A stretch of 64,000 nucleotides of DNA from Saccoglossus kowalevskii. Taxonomy: Eukaryota > Hemichordata > Enteropneusta > Harrimaniidae. The notes beneath the pieces are model-generated. The model saw only the letters and a program-made list of their open reading frames with translations. It ran no database searches and was not told the DNA's origin. The position numbers and the translations under genes were made by a program. This document shows, in pieces, positions 9,400 through 23,647 of this stretch. The stretch lies in assembly GCF_000003605.2 (NCBI RefSeq), contig NW_003116451.1, positions 498,141-562,140 on the forward strand. The letters run 5' to 3'. Each line of letters starts with the position of its first letter. Position 1 is the stretch's first letter.

Positions 9400-12300
9400 A
9401 ACCAGCGTACCTAATGCCTGTAGCAAATAACGCATCTAATTATATATTACAAGCTCTAAATGGATATAATATTCGGACAGGTTTTTTCGTTTGGTCATGC
9501 GCATTGGGGAATGTTTCAATCGCGTCAGCATTTAAGTATATGCTATATGTATTACGGTATATGCTGATGGTTTCATAGCGTCAACGGAATTATTCATCAT
9601 ATTTGGTTTGTGTTAATCGACGCACTGTTATTGTATAAAACCTATACTATTATCATTTCAATCAAACTCTGAATCCTTGTGCATCTGAAGAAATTCATGT
9701 GTATATGTTTCCATCATTACTTACGCCGTATACGTGCAGACAATTGGAATGTTAGTCAAATGATAGTGTATTGTCTGATAGTGTATTATATCATAGTATT
9801 GACTTATTTTTACTGATTTTCTACACCAACTGAACAAATTATTACTTTCTATCAATGAGCATGTTTCTCTTCTTTGGTAATATTACTAGATTGGCAGTAA
9901 CGCTCAAAATATTACCCAATGGCATGATGCGTAGCATATGATCGGAAACTATGAAATGAACAGACGCTGTGATGGCATCATTAATAAAAGTATGGATTCA
10001 CAAAAGACGTGTGTTTCACTGTTGGTCGGAATAACGTCAGACATACTAGAATTACGTAAAACGGGCGAGCTTTTCAGGTAAATATCATTGGGATACAGAA
10101 ACAGTGGGAGTGTATCCTCCGTTTGCTATTGAATGGTTCTATTCCGCGAAAAACATGCAATTAGACACGTAATCCACGGATTCAATACCGACAGCATCGC
10201 CACCCGCGTGTGTTCTATAATGTAAGGACACTTATAACTTTATTTTTTAGTCCCTCAAAAAATACGTATCTCGTCATACTATTACAACTACCTGAATAAT
10301 AACTGTGAATTCAGTCTGCATGGGTGGTATGAGTTGCTACTAATTTGGTCACATTTCATTTAAGACAATTCATTTAGAGTATGTCCCTCAGTTTATTGAC
10401 GTATGTGGGTGTGGTGTGTGAAAAATCACGTCTTGGGCTTGTGAGATATAAACAATCATGCGAATGGCATTTACTTGGGCTTACTCATTCAAAGTTAATA
10501 TGATGTTTCGGATTAGTTGGATTACAATGAATTTAAGTGCGGTAATCATAATAATCCATTAAATGTGCAATACAACAAGGTATAATAACTATAGATCACG
10601 AAATCCAGAAATTTCGAAGATGTGTTTTTACCAATTGTCATGATCATTGAATATAACCCTACATAATCCCTACACTGACATCTGTTCTGCTGTTTATGTA
10701 CTTGTTTCATTTATTAAAACAATTATTTTATTTTGCCATTGTTGCTATTGACGATCTAATAAATATGTACGACTCATATAATCGCTATAAATATATTAAG
10801 TGGCATATTTTGCTACTCGGTATATCAAAGATTCGTAGTAATATAATTTACTATTCCCTTGTTATATATCACCTACTTGTGAATATAAATTAATAATTGA
10901 TTGAGGCTATAGCAATTAGGGAAAAAGAACTACTTTGGTTTCATGCATATCCCGAAGAAAAGCTCTGTTATCTTCTGGGAACTGAACAGCACGTATACCC
11001 GGCCAACCAATGAGAATTATTATTATTGTAGTCGTGTCATGTACTGTATATTATATAGTGTTACATATATAGTCAAACACCACGTAAAGACAGGGAAATA
11101 ATGTAGTGCAAGTAGGAAATAATTCATTTTTGTGGTTTACAAAAACAAAATAAAACAATATGACATTTCAAATATATATGGTCAGTACATTACTAGTGAA
11201 CTGTCTTCTAATTATCGCTATCGTCTTTTCAAAATCACTTGTGCTCAATGTATCTATTCTTTCCGGTGATACTTTTGATTTTGAATTGATCTACTGATAA
11301 GAACACGGCTCTCACTATATTATATTCCTTTGTTATTTGTTATTTGTTGTGTATTATCGTATTAAAGCTAAATTTGGTGGGAAACGGAAAGATACGTAAA
11401 GGTCAATGTGAGTTTGAGGTTACAAAGTGCAAAATCCTTTCTTTTTTACAGAATATATGCACTAAGTAATTTCAGTTTTACATACACAGCTAGAGTATTT
11501 GTCGCATTAATGAAGTATTTCTGTTCACATTGTGACGGTCATCATATTTTTGATCATGTCGCTGAAATATATTAAATAGCCAAAGTGAATATGAATTTGA
11601 CTCTAAGGGGACGTTTCTTCTAGACTATATGTCAAAAAAGGTAATTTTACATTACCTATCGTCAATTGTATACACCTTTTCAGTAATATCTCACCGCTTA
11701 TACCTATAATGGTATACATTTCATAATTCATTCGCTATGTCCATGCCTGTAGTACATATGTAGATACTTTAAATTCATTTTCGTAGGTAACAGGTAAACC
11801 AAGGTGTTGTAGAGAACAACTAGCATTATCACACAATAAAATAATACTGTATCTTGTATATGTTCGAGATTCAGTTTGTGAATTACCGACTATTCACTTA
11901 AAGGCCGTGCTAATTACACGCCATTTAGATTTTGGTCAGTGATTGTGACAACACGAGGAGCACGTCTAAATACTGTGGTGGAGCGCTCTCTTCGTTTGCG
12001 TTTACACAAATGATTTCAGCTGGCATCAATGTCACTTGTCTGTTTTTCTGATCCGTTTCAAATAAAAATCATTTACCCACTCCAGATTAAGGGTTTATAA
12101 AGATTAACAACAAGCTAATCAAAGCAGTTTTTTGGCAGAAACAATAAGCTTGTGGTTAATTACAATAACACAGTTATACGGAATATCTCATCAATGTCAC
12201 TTGTCTGATGTAGACCGCAGGTTTATACAGAAACCATTGCACGTGGAACGGAATGACTGTGCACACTCGCACCTTACTCCTTATCTCCTTTTGGTTGTTT

Positions 12301-14700
12301 GTGTTAATGCCAGACGATTGTTTGTAAAATCCATACTCATCTCCTAATTCTAAAAACAATTTCGAAATATTTTTGTGAAACTGCGTTTAATACATATCTT
12401 ATTTAATACATAATATTACACTTGTTGCAGCGGATGCTGTGGAGTATACAAATAGCCTTGTCAGCCTCATCTGTCATATTTTATCAAGCTTCTAATAAAC
12501 CTTCTATTAGGTTATCGCATTGCAATATTATCCTTGAATCAATATTTTATGTAACAGTTTTTCAATCTTTCACCCCGTTACGAAGATTGCAATCTTAGAT
12601 TCTGTCATGTTTACCTTAGTATTCCTTAATTAGTAATAATATTTCGTACAAGTATTTGTTTTTGAAATTAGTATATTATCATGAACATGTAATAGTGACC
12701 TTTGTTAGGGTATGATATCTCTTGAAATAACTATCAGGAAAAATAGTATTAATATTGTTGTGTGAATTTGATAACATATTTTTCGTTTTCATAATTATCA
12801 GTGTTTGCTACATTTACTAATAACACAAGTTGTCATAAAACTGACTTAACTATAAAAGTCATTCAATAGTGACATTTAATATAAATTTTAACTTATTTAA
12901 CAACATATACCTAATTCATCGCATATGTTGCAGCGTAGAATAACAAGTGTTATTGTGTGAAGATATCATAATTATGTGCGTGTATAGCCCAGGGTGTTTT
13001 ATTCATTTCTGAAGATGAAGTATTTTTTGATCCAGGTAACTTACTACCGGATGCGTTAATTGGCTCGTACGGTGAATTTTTGCGTTTGTTGTCACTGTTC
13101 GAAAAATAACTGTGACATCAATTCTAGTTGTCATAGAAATACAAATATTTGGAAATGTACAAATCCTGACATGCTGGTGTATATGCCGTATATTGGTAAT
13201 GCAGTCACAACCGCCATCCATAGTATATAAGGGGAATCGAAACATAATTGAAATAATGTTATCCTTACGTATGAAAGACATGTCAGAAACCAGTCAGAAA
13301 AAAACTAATTATTACACACTAGAAGGAATAAATTATTACTTTAACCGCTAAACGCCCTGTGTATATCACATCATAATATGTTTGATACACACACGTATTC
13401 GACCCCATTTCCGGCATGCGTCTGATTTGTATCGACATTGGTTGCCTAATACACAGTAATACTTATTCCGGGACTAGAAAGCCGTGATTCTGAATAAACT
13501 GACTAAAACATCTAACTGAAACGAGATTACATAATTGTGAGCGCAGTTTATAGTTTTGTCGGTTTAGACGAACTTGTATGAACACAGAAGTCTGGCTCAT
13601 GCATTATTACCAAATATTAACAAATCCGACAACAAACAAATTTACCGTTCCAGTAAGTATCTGCACTCTTCCTTCGAATTGTCCTTTATATGGGTATGAA
13701 TGCAGCTCGCCAGTCGCGTATTGCATTATTATTATTAATTTCAAGTGGAAATTACTCGCTATCTTTAGTGTAGACAAATTTCGTCTTATTTTTTTCTAGT
13801 ATTCTAGTAAAGTAGTTAGAATCGTAGCAACTACCATGCATTTGTAACGATTAGAATTGTGATGTGTTTTTTTTTATATTCAATATATTCTGATTAATTG
13901 TAGTAATATAGCCAGACGCCAGCGTGGTTTTGATGGTCAATGACCGTAGAAAATAAGTATGAACCAATTAGTGTGAACGTGGCGCATATATTAAAGAATA
14001 TTGTCAGGAAATAACACAATCTTTTCAAGGTCGGTTTACCTAGTTTTTTTGTTTCGATCTAAATGTTTTTGTTCAGAAGCATTGAAGCTTATGGCAAAAA
14101 TATTGAACTGAAATTTTAATAGGATATATCGACGTGGACGATCAATCAATATTTCTGTAAGCACAGAATTCAACGCTAGATAAAATGCTACCAGCAATTT
14201 ACTGTAATATAATTGCAAATAAGTTTATAAACGATTAACGCACATGTTTCAATTACAATAGCAAACAAGAATAAATGGGTGAAAACATATAATAATTATT
14301 TATAATAGAAATAATATGAAATACATACACGATGTTAGGTGCTCATTAACAAAATGTTTTACTTAGACCATTGAAATATATTGTATTGATATGTCAAAAT
14401 AACAGTGAAATGCCAGTCTGAAAATACAAAATATGAATAGTACGATATATAAATACATTTACATGATAGAAGCATTATATGCAATGTACCTTTATAGTGT
14501 TTATACAACGTATTTGTAAAGCCGTTTTATCACGAGTTACATGTACGTGCACGTCGACGATTATGTTTCCTACTCAAGCTTATTGTTGTCCTGTTCATTA
14601 AAAGTATCATTTAAAAGAAACACGAAAATGTTACCAATAATTGTATTCTCTCAAAGTCTATCTGCGTACAAATAACATTTTCAACGTGCTAAATATATAA
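9400..14700. other. Intergenic stretch with no supported gene
   Basis: AT-rich sequence with only short frames lacking convincing splice context. The only repeat noted is a short direct repeat around atcaatgtcacttgtctg (about 12026 and 12192). Nothing else supported. Confidence 0.5.
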
Positions 14701-14721
14701 ATTGAGTTAGAAATACTGCAA

Positions 14722-14895
14722 TCAGTCAGAGCGTAGTATTTGCTCGATTCTTTCCTGTATAGACTTATACGGCATTACTGTTTGCCAATTTAATGCATTG
14801 ACGGAAGTAACGCAATTGTCGGTTAAAGTGTTATTCAATGGATGATTGCAAGTAAAATCCAGCAAGAAATCAAGACTGTTGACATTATTAGCTAG
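14722..14895 (-). CDS. Probable terminal coding exon, unrecognised protein
   Basis: A pyrimidine-rich acceptor (aatttattattgtcag) opens 57 codons followed by a TGA. The peptide is LANNVNSLDFLLDFTCNHPL, NNTLTDNCVTSVNALNWQTV, then MPYKSIQERIEQILRSD. It has two cysteines, a sequon (NNT) and an amphipathic C-terminal helix. The end (W-x-x-x-[ML]P-x-x-x-[IV]Q) faintly recalls the C-terminus of carbohydrate sulfotransferases, but the usual final C-x-x-x-(L)GY is missing, so no function is assigned. Upstream exons would lie at higher coordinates and were not found. Confidence 0.3.
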   Translation of the reverse strand, partial: LANNVNSLDFLLDFTCNHPLNNTLTDNCVTSVNALNWQTVMPYKSIQERIEQILRSD

Positions 14896-16084
14896 CTGAC
14901 AATAATAAATTAATTTTAGTTTTGAGTGTTGCCAAGACATTTCATATTACCTGAAGACGCTGTATGCAAATAAACATATTGCTACATCAAATATATATTA
15001 GTTTAACTGTGATGTCATTGAAAATATTGATATCCCACATAGCACGGGAAGTAATGATAGATATATAGTTGTGCTTTGAATAATTAACTGGCTGTGAAAT
15101 ATATATGTGGTCCCGTAGATTATTTACGCCTTCTGATCTAACAAGTAATTTTAGTGACTTGTTATATTCTGTACGACTTATGTCTTCTCCGTCTTTCCGA
15201 TGCTACGCAAAGTAACGTATATTCATGGCTTCGTGATTACCACGTGTTGATTAAGTTGTTTTTCCTGGTATACCGATGACGTAATCAATTTTATCAAATG
15301 CTCAACACCAACATGGACCGTAAATCTTCATTTATGTAGAGATCAATGTTATAATATTTTTTTTAATATTGTTAATGGTCTTAAGTGTTATATATATTGC
15401 CCTACTTCAATTAATGTAATTTTTATTCGTATCTCAAACTTCATTGTACTTTGAACTTAAATCTCAAAAATGATTTCAATAATAGAATTTACTGCCACAA
15501 CAGATTCGACTGTTTCCAATTTTTCGTTTTTGCTCTCTTACAAAAATTCAAATGCTGAAACTGCTATTAATAATATAATTAAAATCTTCATTGTAATGAC
15601 AGAATAAAGCAAACTATTTTATATGTCATAGATTATTAGATTTTCAGAGAGAGTTCGGTGTTTGAAGCATTACAAGATGTTTACGTGTCTAGATCTTATT
15701 TAGGGGTAGAGGTTAGAGATTATTTAATATTGACATATTGATGGAAATCAATGCATGTAACCTATAACCTCATTGTATATTGCATGTGTATGTGTAACAC
15801 AAAGGCCAAGACCTGAAGTTTATTACACGACAGCCTCTGAGATCTCGTCGTATTCACAAGTGATTTTATCTGCATGTGCTTTGAGGTTGATTTCGTATTG
15901 CACTATGACGACATGCAGACACATGCGCTCTTGGCCAAAATTACTTGACTAGGAATTTGATATATATTCATTTCTAAATTTGTTGATCATGCCAGTGCGT
16001 ACACAGTTTTTTTCGTAATAAATCTGGACAGGTCTATTTACAGGAAGTACACAACTTAATTATAAATAGTTGTCGATTGGCGAT

Positions 16085-16302
16085 CATAGATTTTTCACGC
16101 GCTGTCCGTGACCAGTAAACAAGCGTGAATGAGAGATTTATTCTGGTTCTCAAATTCTTTCGATGCGGTCCAATGCTCCTTAAATTTGTTAACATTGGAA
16201 GTGTCTCGTTTAGTGGTCTGCGTAACAATTAGAGCCGCCATCTTTGTTAATGTGGGAACCATATCTCGCGCATGCGTAGCGTGATGACCACAACCTATCA
16301 AT
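16085..16302 (-). mobile_element. Degenerate copy of TTAA inverted-repeat element (MITE)
   Basis: Read on the minus strand, it begins with a decayed terminal repeat and keeps CTACGCATGCGCGAGATATG, then AACAAAGATGGCGGCTCTAA and GGAGCATTGGACCGCA. These match the equivalent positions of the copies at 49893 and 23648. The left end is poorly preserved and its boundary is approximate. The minus-strand open frame through it is not counted as a gene. Confidence 0.5.
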
Positions 16303-18227
16303 GGATATTTGCTGGTGTAAATTACACAAAATTCAAATTGGGATGAGTGTAGTAGGTGTTTGGCAGTGTCCACATTCAGAATGTATGCAGTGCGATAATT
16401 TCGTTATATGCATTATGTACCATTTCATGCCGTATGGTCTCTTCGGGAATATTTTGTAATTATTAAAATCCTGGAGGTTTCAGGCCTTAAAATTGAAAGT
16501 CTGGGAGAAAGAAGACGTTTTTTGTAGAATTTTACAATGGTGAATGTTATGTTATACCACATGGTATATTTTATTGTTTATTCGAAGTTATATCTTATCG
16601 TAGTAAATTTGACCACTGGCCACATATTAATGGCATGTGCAATGGCATTTCAAGACGATGTTATTTTGATAATTGCGAAATGATTGACAGTTAGAATTAT
16701 AGTTCTGGTACACCGTTCTACGGCATTATACAGAACCACAGAAGCAGGTAACGTGGAGCGTGCAACGTAAGAGTGGACTTTAATGTTTTGTTGTAATTTC
16801 ACATACAACTTGTCGTCATACTGGATTGTTTTCATCTTTGATTTATTTGTGAAAGACATGTGTGTCTACTAGGGAAATACTTAGTCAGTTTAATAAACAT
16901 TGGATGTTGTATGAAAGGAGTGTTGTGAGGAGTATTTCCAATTTCTAGAAATCAATCTCCTTTCAGCTTAACTTATTCGATTTGACTTCATCAGATCGAT
17001 CCACTTTAAAATACTAATGTGGCAGTGTATTCCCACCAAAACCGTTGAAGCAATTTAAGAAATGTTTACAATTTATTGTTTTAACAAATGCACAATATGT
17101 TTCTTATTCTGTGAACAATTCCATCTCTAGATTGAAACAAGTATATGCGTAGCTTCCAGGTTACTGCTTTCTGTTCGTTCACGTTATATCAACACCACTG
17201 GATTCGTAGTTTCATTTCCGAACGCTCGAGGTTGATCAGCGTGAACTACCACTTAGTGACGTTTCAACGAGCTACTAGACATATCGAAAGCGACTCGTTA
17301 TATCGGGAACTGGGTGAACTGACTTGAACGGATTTATCGTTTGCGCAGTCCTGGGAATCTGCGATCGAGGTTAATGTATACTCATTTCGTTTCGATTACG
17401 ACAGTTTGTGTATTTATCTGAATCAGTTCAGTCAAATAGTAAAATTTTTATATCGGTGATGTCGACAACTAAATGTTTTTAAATATTTTTGTTGATACTT
17501 TATATTGACAAAAACGTAGATACAATTTATCGTGGAGTGGAAACATTGTATTCTTTTGAAGTTATGTGTTTGAGAAAATATGGGACACATGCAAACTAGC
17601 ATTTTTTGCCGTAAATCATACTTTGCACAAGATGTATTATCAAACACAATTATTTATATATTTTCTTTTAGATATGATGATACCAATATATTATAATTGT
17701 TAAGTAAATTCGTTTTCAGAACAGTGCAGACAATGTTGAATTAAAATACATTTCGACCCATTACATGAAGATCTAAAGAATGAAGAAAGTAATACTGTAG
17801 TATTTTTAATCTTACTTATGTCAGGGTTTGTGAATGTTTATTAAAGTATTCGTCAATATGATTGCGCCCTCTCGTGTCGGAGTTAAGCCCATGTATAGCA
17901 ACACGTCTGCAAGATTTTGTGGTGGAAGGAATCCACTTAATACTTAATTGACGATGCTTGACATGAAAGTATGTTTATCAAATACGTGTGAACAATTAAG
18001 CGATGTTACGCCAACAATTTGATCAAAGTATATAAAAATCATCGAATCATAATAAGTCCCTTGTATACATACTTAGAAAGGTCCCATTGTTTCTGTGTGT
18101 TAACGAATTGTTTATTTCATGCGTCAGAATACATATCACCGTATTGTAAACAAGCAATAAGTTAATCAATAGGTCAATCATTAAAGCCCTCTTCTTCGTT
18201 TCGTGCGTTTCTAATCAACCCAACACA

Positions 18228-18640
18228 TTGTGTGCCACCACTGAGACGTCAACGCCGATGTAGTTGTATACCTGCAGCCGTCAATCAAAAAAAGATATGT
18301 TTTGTGAGATTAACTATATTCTGAATCCACGTCATAGTTTTATCACAGAAACGCTTTGTCGATAGAGGGCGCTACAACTTGGAAAGTTAACTTGTAAATT
18401 CACAACAGAAATGCATGAGCGGCAGAGGGTGCAACTTATTAACACTATAAAAAAAGATCACTTTGTGCAGGGCGCCCGCAACTATTAGATAGAGTGATTT
18501 CTTGTTCTGAAATGCATGAAGTCTAGCGTGCAGTGTATTTTGCAGTCTGGCGTTACTACGGGGTTGTTTACGCCACTTATCGTGACTTGTACGTTGATGG
18601 CGGACCACTATTCACTTCCGTAGTCTGTGGTGGCACACAG
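18228..18640. mobile_element. Inverted-repeat element, unclassified (about 410 bp)
   Basis: TGTGTGCCACCAC (18229-18241) and GTGGTGGCACACA (18627-18639) are perfect 13-bp terminal inverted repeats, with AGAC next to both inside ends. No target-site duplication is evident. The interior holds three related AGGG-core motifs (18364-18374, 18424-18434, 18468-18476) within a partial tandem repeat of about 60 bp. No transposase frame is present, so it would be non-autonomous. Confidence 0.45.
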
Positions 18641-18702
18641 TTAAATTGCACATCGTAAATACAGGTAGTTTCTCGGGACATAAAGAGCACCCATCCAAGC
18701 CC

Positions 18703-19159
18703 ATGCTAGGATTACTCTTCGTCGTTTTAGCTATAGTTACATTCACTTCAATTACAACACAAAGAAACACAACAAAGCACATACATCCGAGTGGTTTATC
18801 AAATGTGGTATTTGTTTATTTCTTTATGTGGACGGCAAACCAAGCAACATCCACCACACTTACGTACATTTCAACAGTGCGAACGTGACCACGTGTTCTT
18901 TGGGAAATATAGCATCTGGTGTTTTTTTCGATCTTATCCAAAACATGATCACACAAATATTAATCAATCTACGATCAATGTCGCAAACTTTACCCTAATG
19001 TACAACCTATCCTGTACAATTGAGGATATGTTGCAATATTGTGCACAGCACGTGACGTGGTCAATAAACGAAAAACAGTATAGTTACAGAATTATCGATG
19101 TCACCGCGAATGGATGCAAAAACAAAGACAGTGCAATGTATTCCAACCACATACCTTGA
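18703..19159 (+). CDS. Candidate small secreted, cysteine-containing glycoprotein (two exons)
   Basis: Exon 1 (18703-18807) starts at an ATG and encodes a clear signal-peptide-like stretch, MLGLLFVVLAIVTFTSITTQ. It ends in phase 0 at a plausible donor (GTG|GTATTT). Exon 2 (18878-19159) follows acceptor cgtacatttcaacag and stays open for 93 residues to a TGA. The predicted product is 128 residues with five cysteines in exon 2 (its residues 1, 15, 46, 55 and 80) and sequons NTT, NQS, NFT and NLS. The segment NLSC ... HVTWSI recalls an Ig-like C-to-W spacing, too weakly to name a fold. AATAAA lies at 19369-19374. The intron is only 70 nt, short for this region. A different model starts inside the second frame at 18791. 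Function unknown. Confidence 0.35.
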
Positions 19160-19368
19160 TATATATTGTTGCCTAAGGCAATATAGGTATATTGTCCTGT
19201 TTCATACGAATATAAAACAGCAATCAGGAAATGGTAACACTGTAATGGTGTTAGCGTATGTGCGTTGGAAAACAGATTGAAAAATGATACAAAGATATCA
19301 AGTTACCTTTACATCATTAATGAGAGCAAATACATGTTATTTCAGTTCAAAGCTTCGGTTCATCGTAT

Positions 19369-19374
19369 AATAAA
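19369..19374 (+). promoter_or_regulatory. AATAAA polyadenylation signal candidate
   Basis: AATAAA about 210 bases after the stop of the candidate secreted protein gene. The hexamer is common in AT-rich DNA, so support is only positional. Confidence 0.25.
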
Positions 19375-19399
19375 AAATACAAATGAAAAGATAAAATAA

Positions 19400-22300
19400 T
19401 ACAAAGCAAATTAAGAACAAGAGATGTACTAGTCGTGATAGAAAAAGCTTATGAGTATTAATGTTTTACATAAATGAATAAACCGCAACATAGATAAACC
19501 AACTACATAGTCAAAAACAAACATTTGCGCTTCTTTTATTAAAATGCGAGAAATAATATGTATTTGTATTTGAAAGCTTCCAAGCATTATACTGAGTTTC
19601 ATAATGAGCTAACCCATGTAATTTACATAAAAATAACACATCATTGTGGTACCATATTATTACAATTTGGGAAATCAATATTTTGTGTCAAATTTTTCAT
19701 TAAATTATACAATATGGGTGGGATCAACTACCCACATGAACCAACATAATTAGTGCTCATTTCTACCTTGAACCAGACTTAGTTTTAGTAGCTCATGAAC
19801 AAATTATTTGTTGATATAGTGAACTACACCCCATGCGCATGCGTATTGAATTACTGGTACGTACTCGTTACTGCATGCATCTTTGTACCTCTCAGATTCT
19901 AATACATTGTTCATGCATTTTTTTTCTTTTCATGCAATACATCTGTCGTTTTTGATTTGGAAAGCTATTTCTTTTTTGCTTGAGGATAATTTGCCTGCCA
20001 AATTGCAGAACAAATAAATTTGAATAACTTGTTCAGTGGGTACATTTGTTTAATTGTTAAAACACGACCCAACTCAAGAAAACTTTGCAGCTATCAGCCA
20101 TTTTACAACCATCCAGCCAACCAAAGTTCGATTCCATTCCGTGTAAGTTTCAAAACGAAGACATGTTTAGTTATACATGGCCTACAAGACGAACACTAAT
20201 GTTATTTTTCACAGGCCCATTTACATTCATAGTATTACGCGATTGAGATTATCTCGCAATTTGCGTGATTTCAAATGTGACCTTCATCACTCACCACACG
20301 AGGTGCATATTGTCATGGTGTTATTTATTTGGATATAAATACATCTTTAATCGTTAATCACTTACTAGAGTCTTCTAGATATTCAGGAGAAATGGCCTCA
20401 GAGATCTTACGTGACTTGTGTTTCTTTCTCAAATAATCTTCTACTTTCTTCCGTCATCGCGTTCACGGTTGGAAATACAAATTACATTTACCTTGATTGC
20501 ATTCACGTCGCTACCGCGGGGTACCCCGAGTGACGCGGAAGCAGTGACCCGTAGCAATATAAGGGTTCTCAGGGGAAGTCCTGCACGCGAGCGTAATCCG
20601 AAGTAGTGTCACGTGATTGTATTTACCTACTGCTATGCAAGCGGAGGTCTTGTAAAATATAGAACATTTATCCTGTTGTATCTTATACTTGCGATAAACA
20701 CCTAAACAACTTTTTACCTGAAATGTTGTCTTTGGGCATTCTCCCCAGTCTTACAAGGCACTACGAGAAGTTGCGGGAAACAAGAAAGAAAGAAAGAACG
20801 AACGAAAGATTCGTGTTATGGGTAATACTGCAAGGTTTTCGTAACTGCCGGCTAACTAATTTGGATATTCGCATAAGATGAAATATGGTGTGAAATCTCT
20901 GAGACAGTAGTCACGGAAGCAGGTCTGGTCGAGTTATCTGTATCTCGAAATACCCAACAGTTCAATTGAATTTCAAATTTTATTTGAATCCAGATTCTCG
21001 GGCACTACTAAACTTGCCAATTAAATATGAGACACTGACAACTGTCAAAGATCTGGAGATTCATTTTATACTCCACTGCCCAATGCATGTTGACATCAGA
21101 CATATTCAGTAACGACCTGATCGGATGTTCTATGTTCAAGACGTCAATAAGCCAGTATGTTGAACTGCATTCGTGTCATGTGACGTGCAGTAAATGTGAA
21201 GTAAATTAAAAAATGTCTTGACTTCAGACAACAAATCCAGTGCCCCAAATTTCCCATTCTACACAACCATATAATTTTAATATTCACATAGTTGTAATGT
21301 GTAGAAACGTATATTGCTATCATGTTACAATATCATTGAGTAAATGTACGTAGTTCACCCTCTCCTACGTATATTTCCACTATTCCTTTACATATACCAA
21401 CATCTCGACAGTCCTAAATAATTACAGATTTCGATGACTGTTGCCGTAATTATATTTACGACTGTTGTCAATCAACCTAAATACAATATATGTCACACTT
21501 TAAATAATAAAATCGTATATTTTCAAATAAACTCCTAGAAATGTCATTCAATAAAGGATAACCCTCATGCTTGTTAATTTTAAACCTATATATACGCTTC
21601 TATTTAAACCTATTATTTAAATTTAAATTACATTTTATCTCCCACTTGGTGTATATTTTATAACTATAACTGACGTTTCTGAATTTGCATTTATTTCCGA
21701 ATAAAATCATGTTTTTGTTTGTTTTGTTTCAAAAATGTTCATTTTTGGTTTTTATTTTACATAAATGAAATTAAAGTTACGTTTAAATGAATATGAAGTG
21801 TAATGTGTACTACCTATCAAAATCAACACTTAGATTCATTAGTATAATTCTGTTCCCTAGAATATTTTATTTGTCGTATTTATTTCAGGATTTGTTTAGT
21901 AAATTACTGATTTAAATATCTGAGTGACTAATATGTATAAGATACATGGGTGGAACTGCCAGACCTATTGGTTGATGCGACGCTGACTTGTATTGTAAAG
22001 AAAGCAGCCCAGAAAGTTAAGAAAATGCTAATTAACATAACAAATGTGTTTATGACATTTATTATTAATGGTGTGCTATGGAGATATATTTAGTGGATCA
22101 TTATACCACAAAGTTGTGTACACTTGTTGAATCGCTTGAATCATTATAAAAATTATGCAAACGAACAAATTAGGTCATTTTATATATTTTGAATTGATTA
22201 TTTTATGTATTCTATTATAATATAAGATATATTGTATGTAGTTTTAAAAAATTGCACGCATAATAATGAGATCCATGTTAATCTCATCACTATGTGTGCG

Positions 22301-23640
22301 TCAATGGCCAACAGCATAATTGCTGATCAACAGCGCAGTTTTCGAGAAAATAAAAAAATGTACTGCCATAACATAACACAAACGCATGAGCGGCTAATCA
22401 CAATAACAACACGCGCCAAGATGACGTCAGTAAGGTAATGTTTTACCTTAAGCCTTTCCGATACCTGTCTACAAATCATGACACATACGTATGTACATTG
22501 ACCCATTTAAAGAACTGCACAAGACTCGCACTCGACTAAATCAATGTTGCTTCACGTAATACCACTCGTTATCGACCTTTCAGTCACAGACTGAATATCA
22601 CTGAGTCGTTACCCTTTAATGTAGACCGATAATTGAAAAAAAGATGCTCAGGAAAACTCAAGTCTCAAAATATACTATACTCAAAATATACTCAATATAT
22701 ATTAGTGGCGTCATGTCGACGTATGTACGTCACAAAGGAGCATTCCGGATCTGTTTTTCTTGGCGAGATATTATCGTATAACTGCTACAATTAATGTCCT
22801 TTGAAAAGATGAATAGGAAGCTATAACTCATTGCAATAAATGTGAGAGGTTACATAGGTGCCGAATACTGAAAGTGAAGGTGTTTATAACTTTGTGAAAA
22901 ATACGTCACAACACCTCAGCAGGGGTTATGTGCTTAAGTTTGGCTCCTAATTATTCCCCTAAAACTGTTTTGATACTTGGATAAAACGTTCTTAATTATG
23001 AAGAATAGCACTCGCTTGAAAGGGGAACGTAAAACTCAACCTTTGAATTCAGTTTGTGACAGTTACTTACATAAACACAATTTCTCTCCGGCGATAATTT
23101 TTTTTGCACATCTAGCATATAATTGTATACATTTTCCAGACACTTTTGTAGACTTCAGATGCAAAATGGCCACCGCGGTGACAAAAAGAGAGTTAGAAGA
23201 TTTGTGTTCCCCTCAATTAGTGTTTTATTCTCTCCAGTCACCGCTTCTATTGTTTCCATAACCTATTCCATCGCGGTATTCGAAACAGTGACGAAGTGGT
23301 GGGAGGGGGGGGGGCTATTTAAGACAAAAATAAGTCTCGTTGCTCTGTCGCTCTAAGTGATATCTCGGCGATCGTATAGAGGAGTTACACCATTGTACAA
23401 GACGATTAGTTTTTTTATCACAGCCTTTGCACTGAGTGGTTTGTTTTTGTTCACGACGTTCACTTGTTGCATTAATGTCTGAATATATGTCTAGTTCTGC
23501 ATATAGTGTACTTACGACACCTGAACGCTCATACACATTGGTTAACTATTATTATTTCATTGGAATTATATTCCATTTATGTTGTCTTCTTTTTGATGTT
23601 TCTTGTCCACTGTAAATAATTTATTGCAGAATAAGAAATA
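19400..23640. other. Gene-free stretch with simple repeats
   Basis: No supported exon. It holds a GAAA/GAAC simple repeat (20777-20808), T-rich simple sequence near 21713 and a GCGCATGCG palindrome near 19834. A frame beginning MATAVTKRELEDLC at about 23166 has a good start context but no convincing donor. Confidence 0.4.
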
Positions 23641-23647
23641 TATTTTC

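Noticed and set aside
16095-16373. 92-codon minus-strand frame
   Set aside because: Coincides with the decayed TTAA element, whose other copies keep no such frame.
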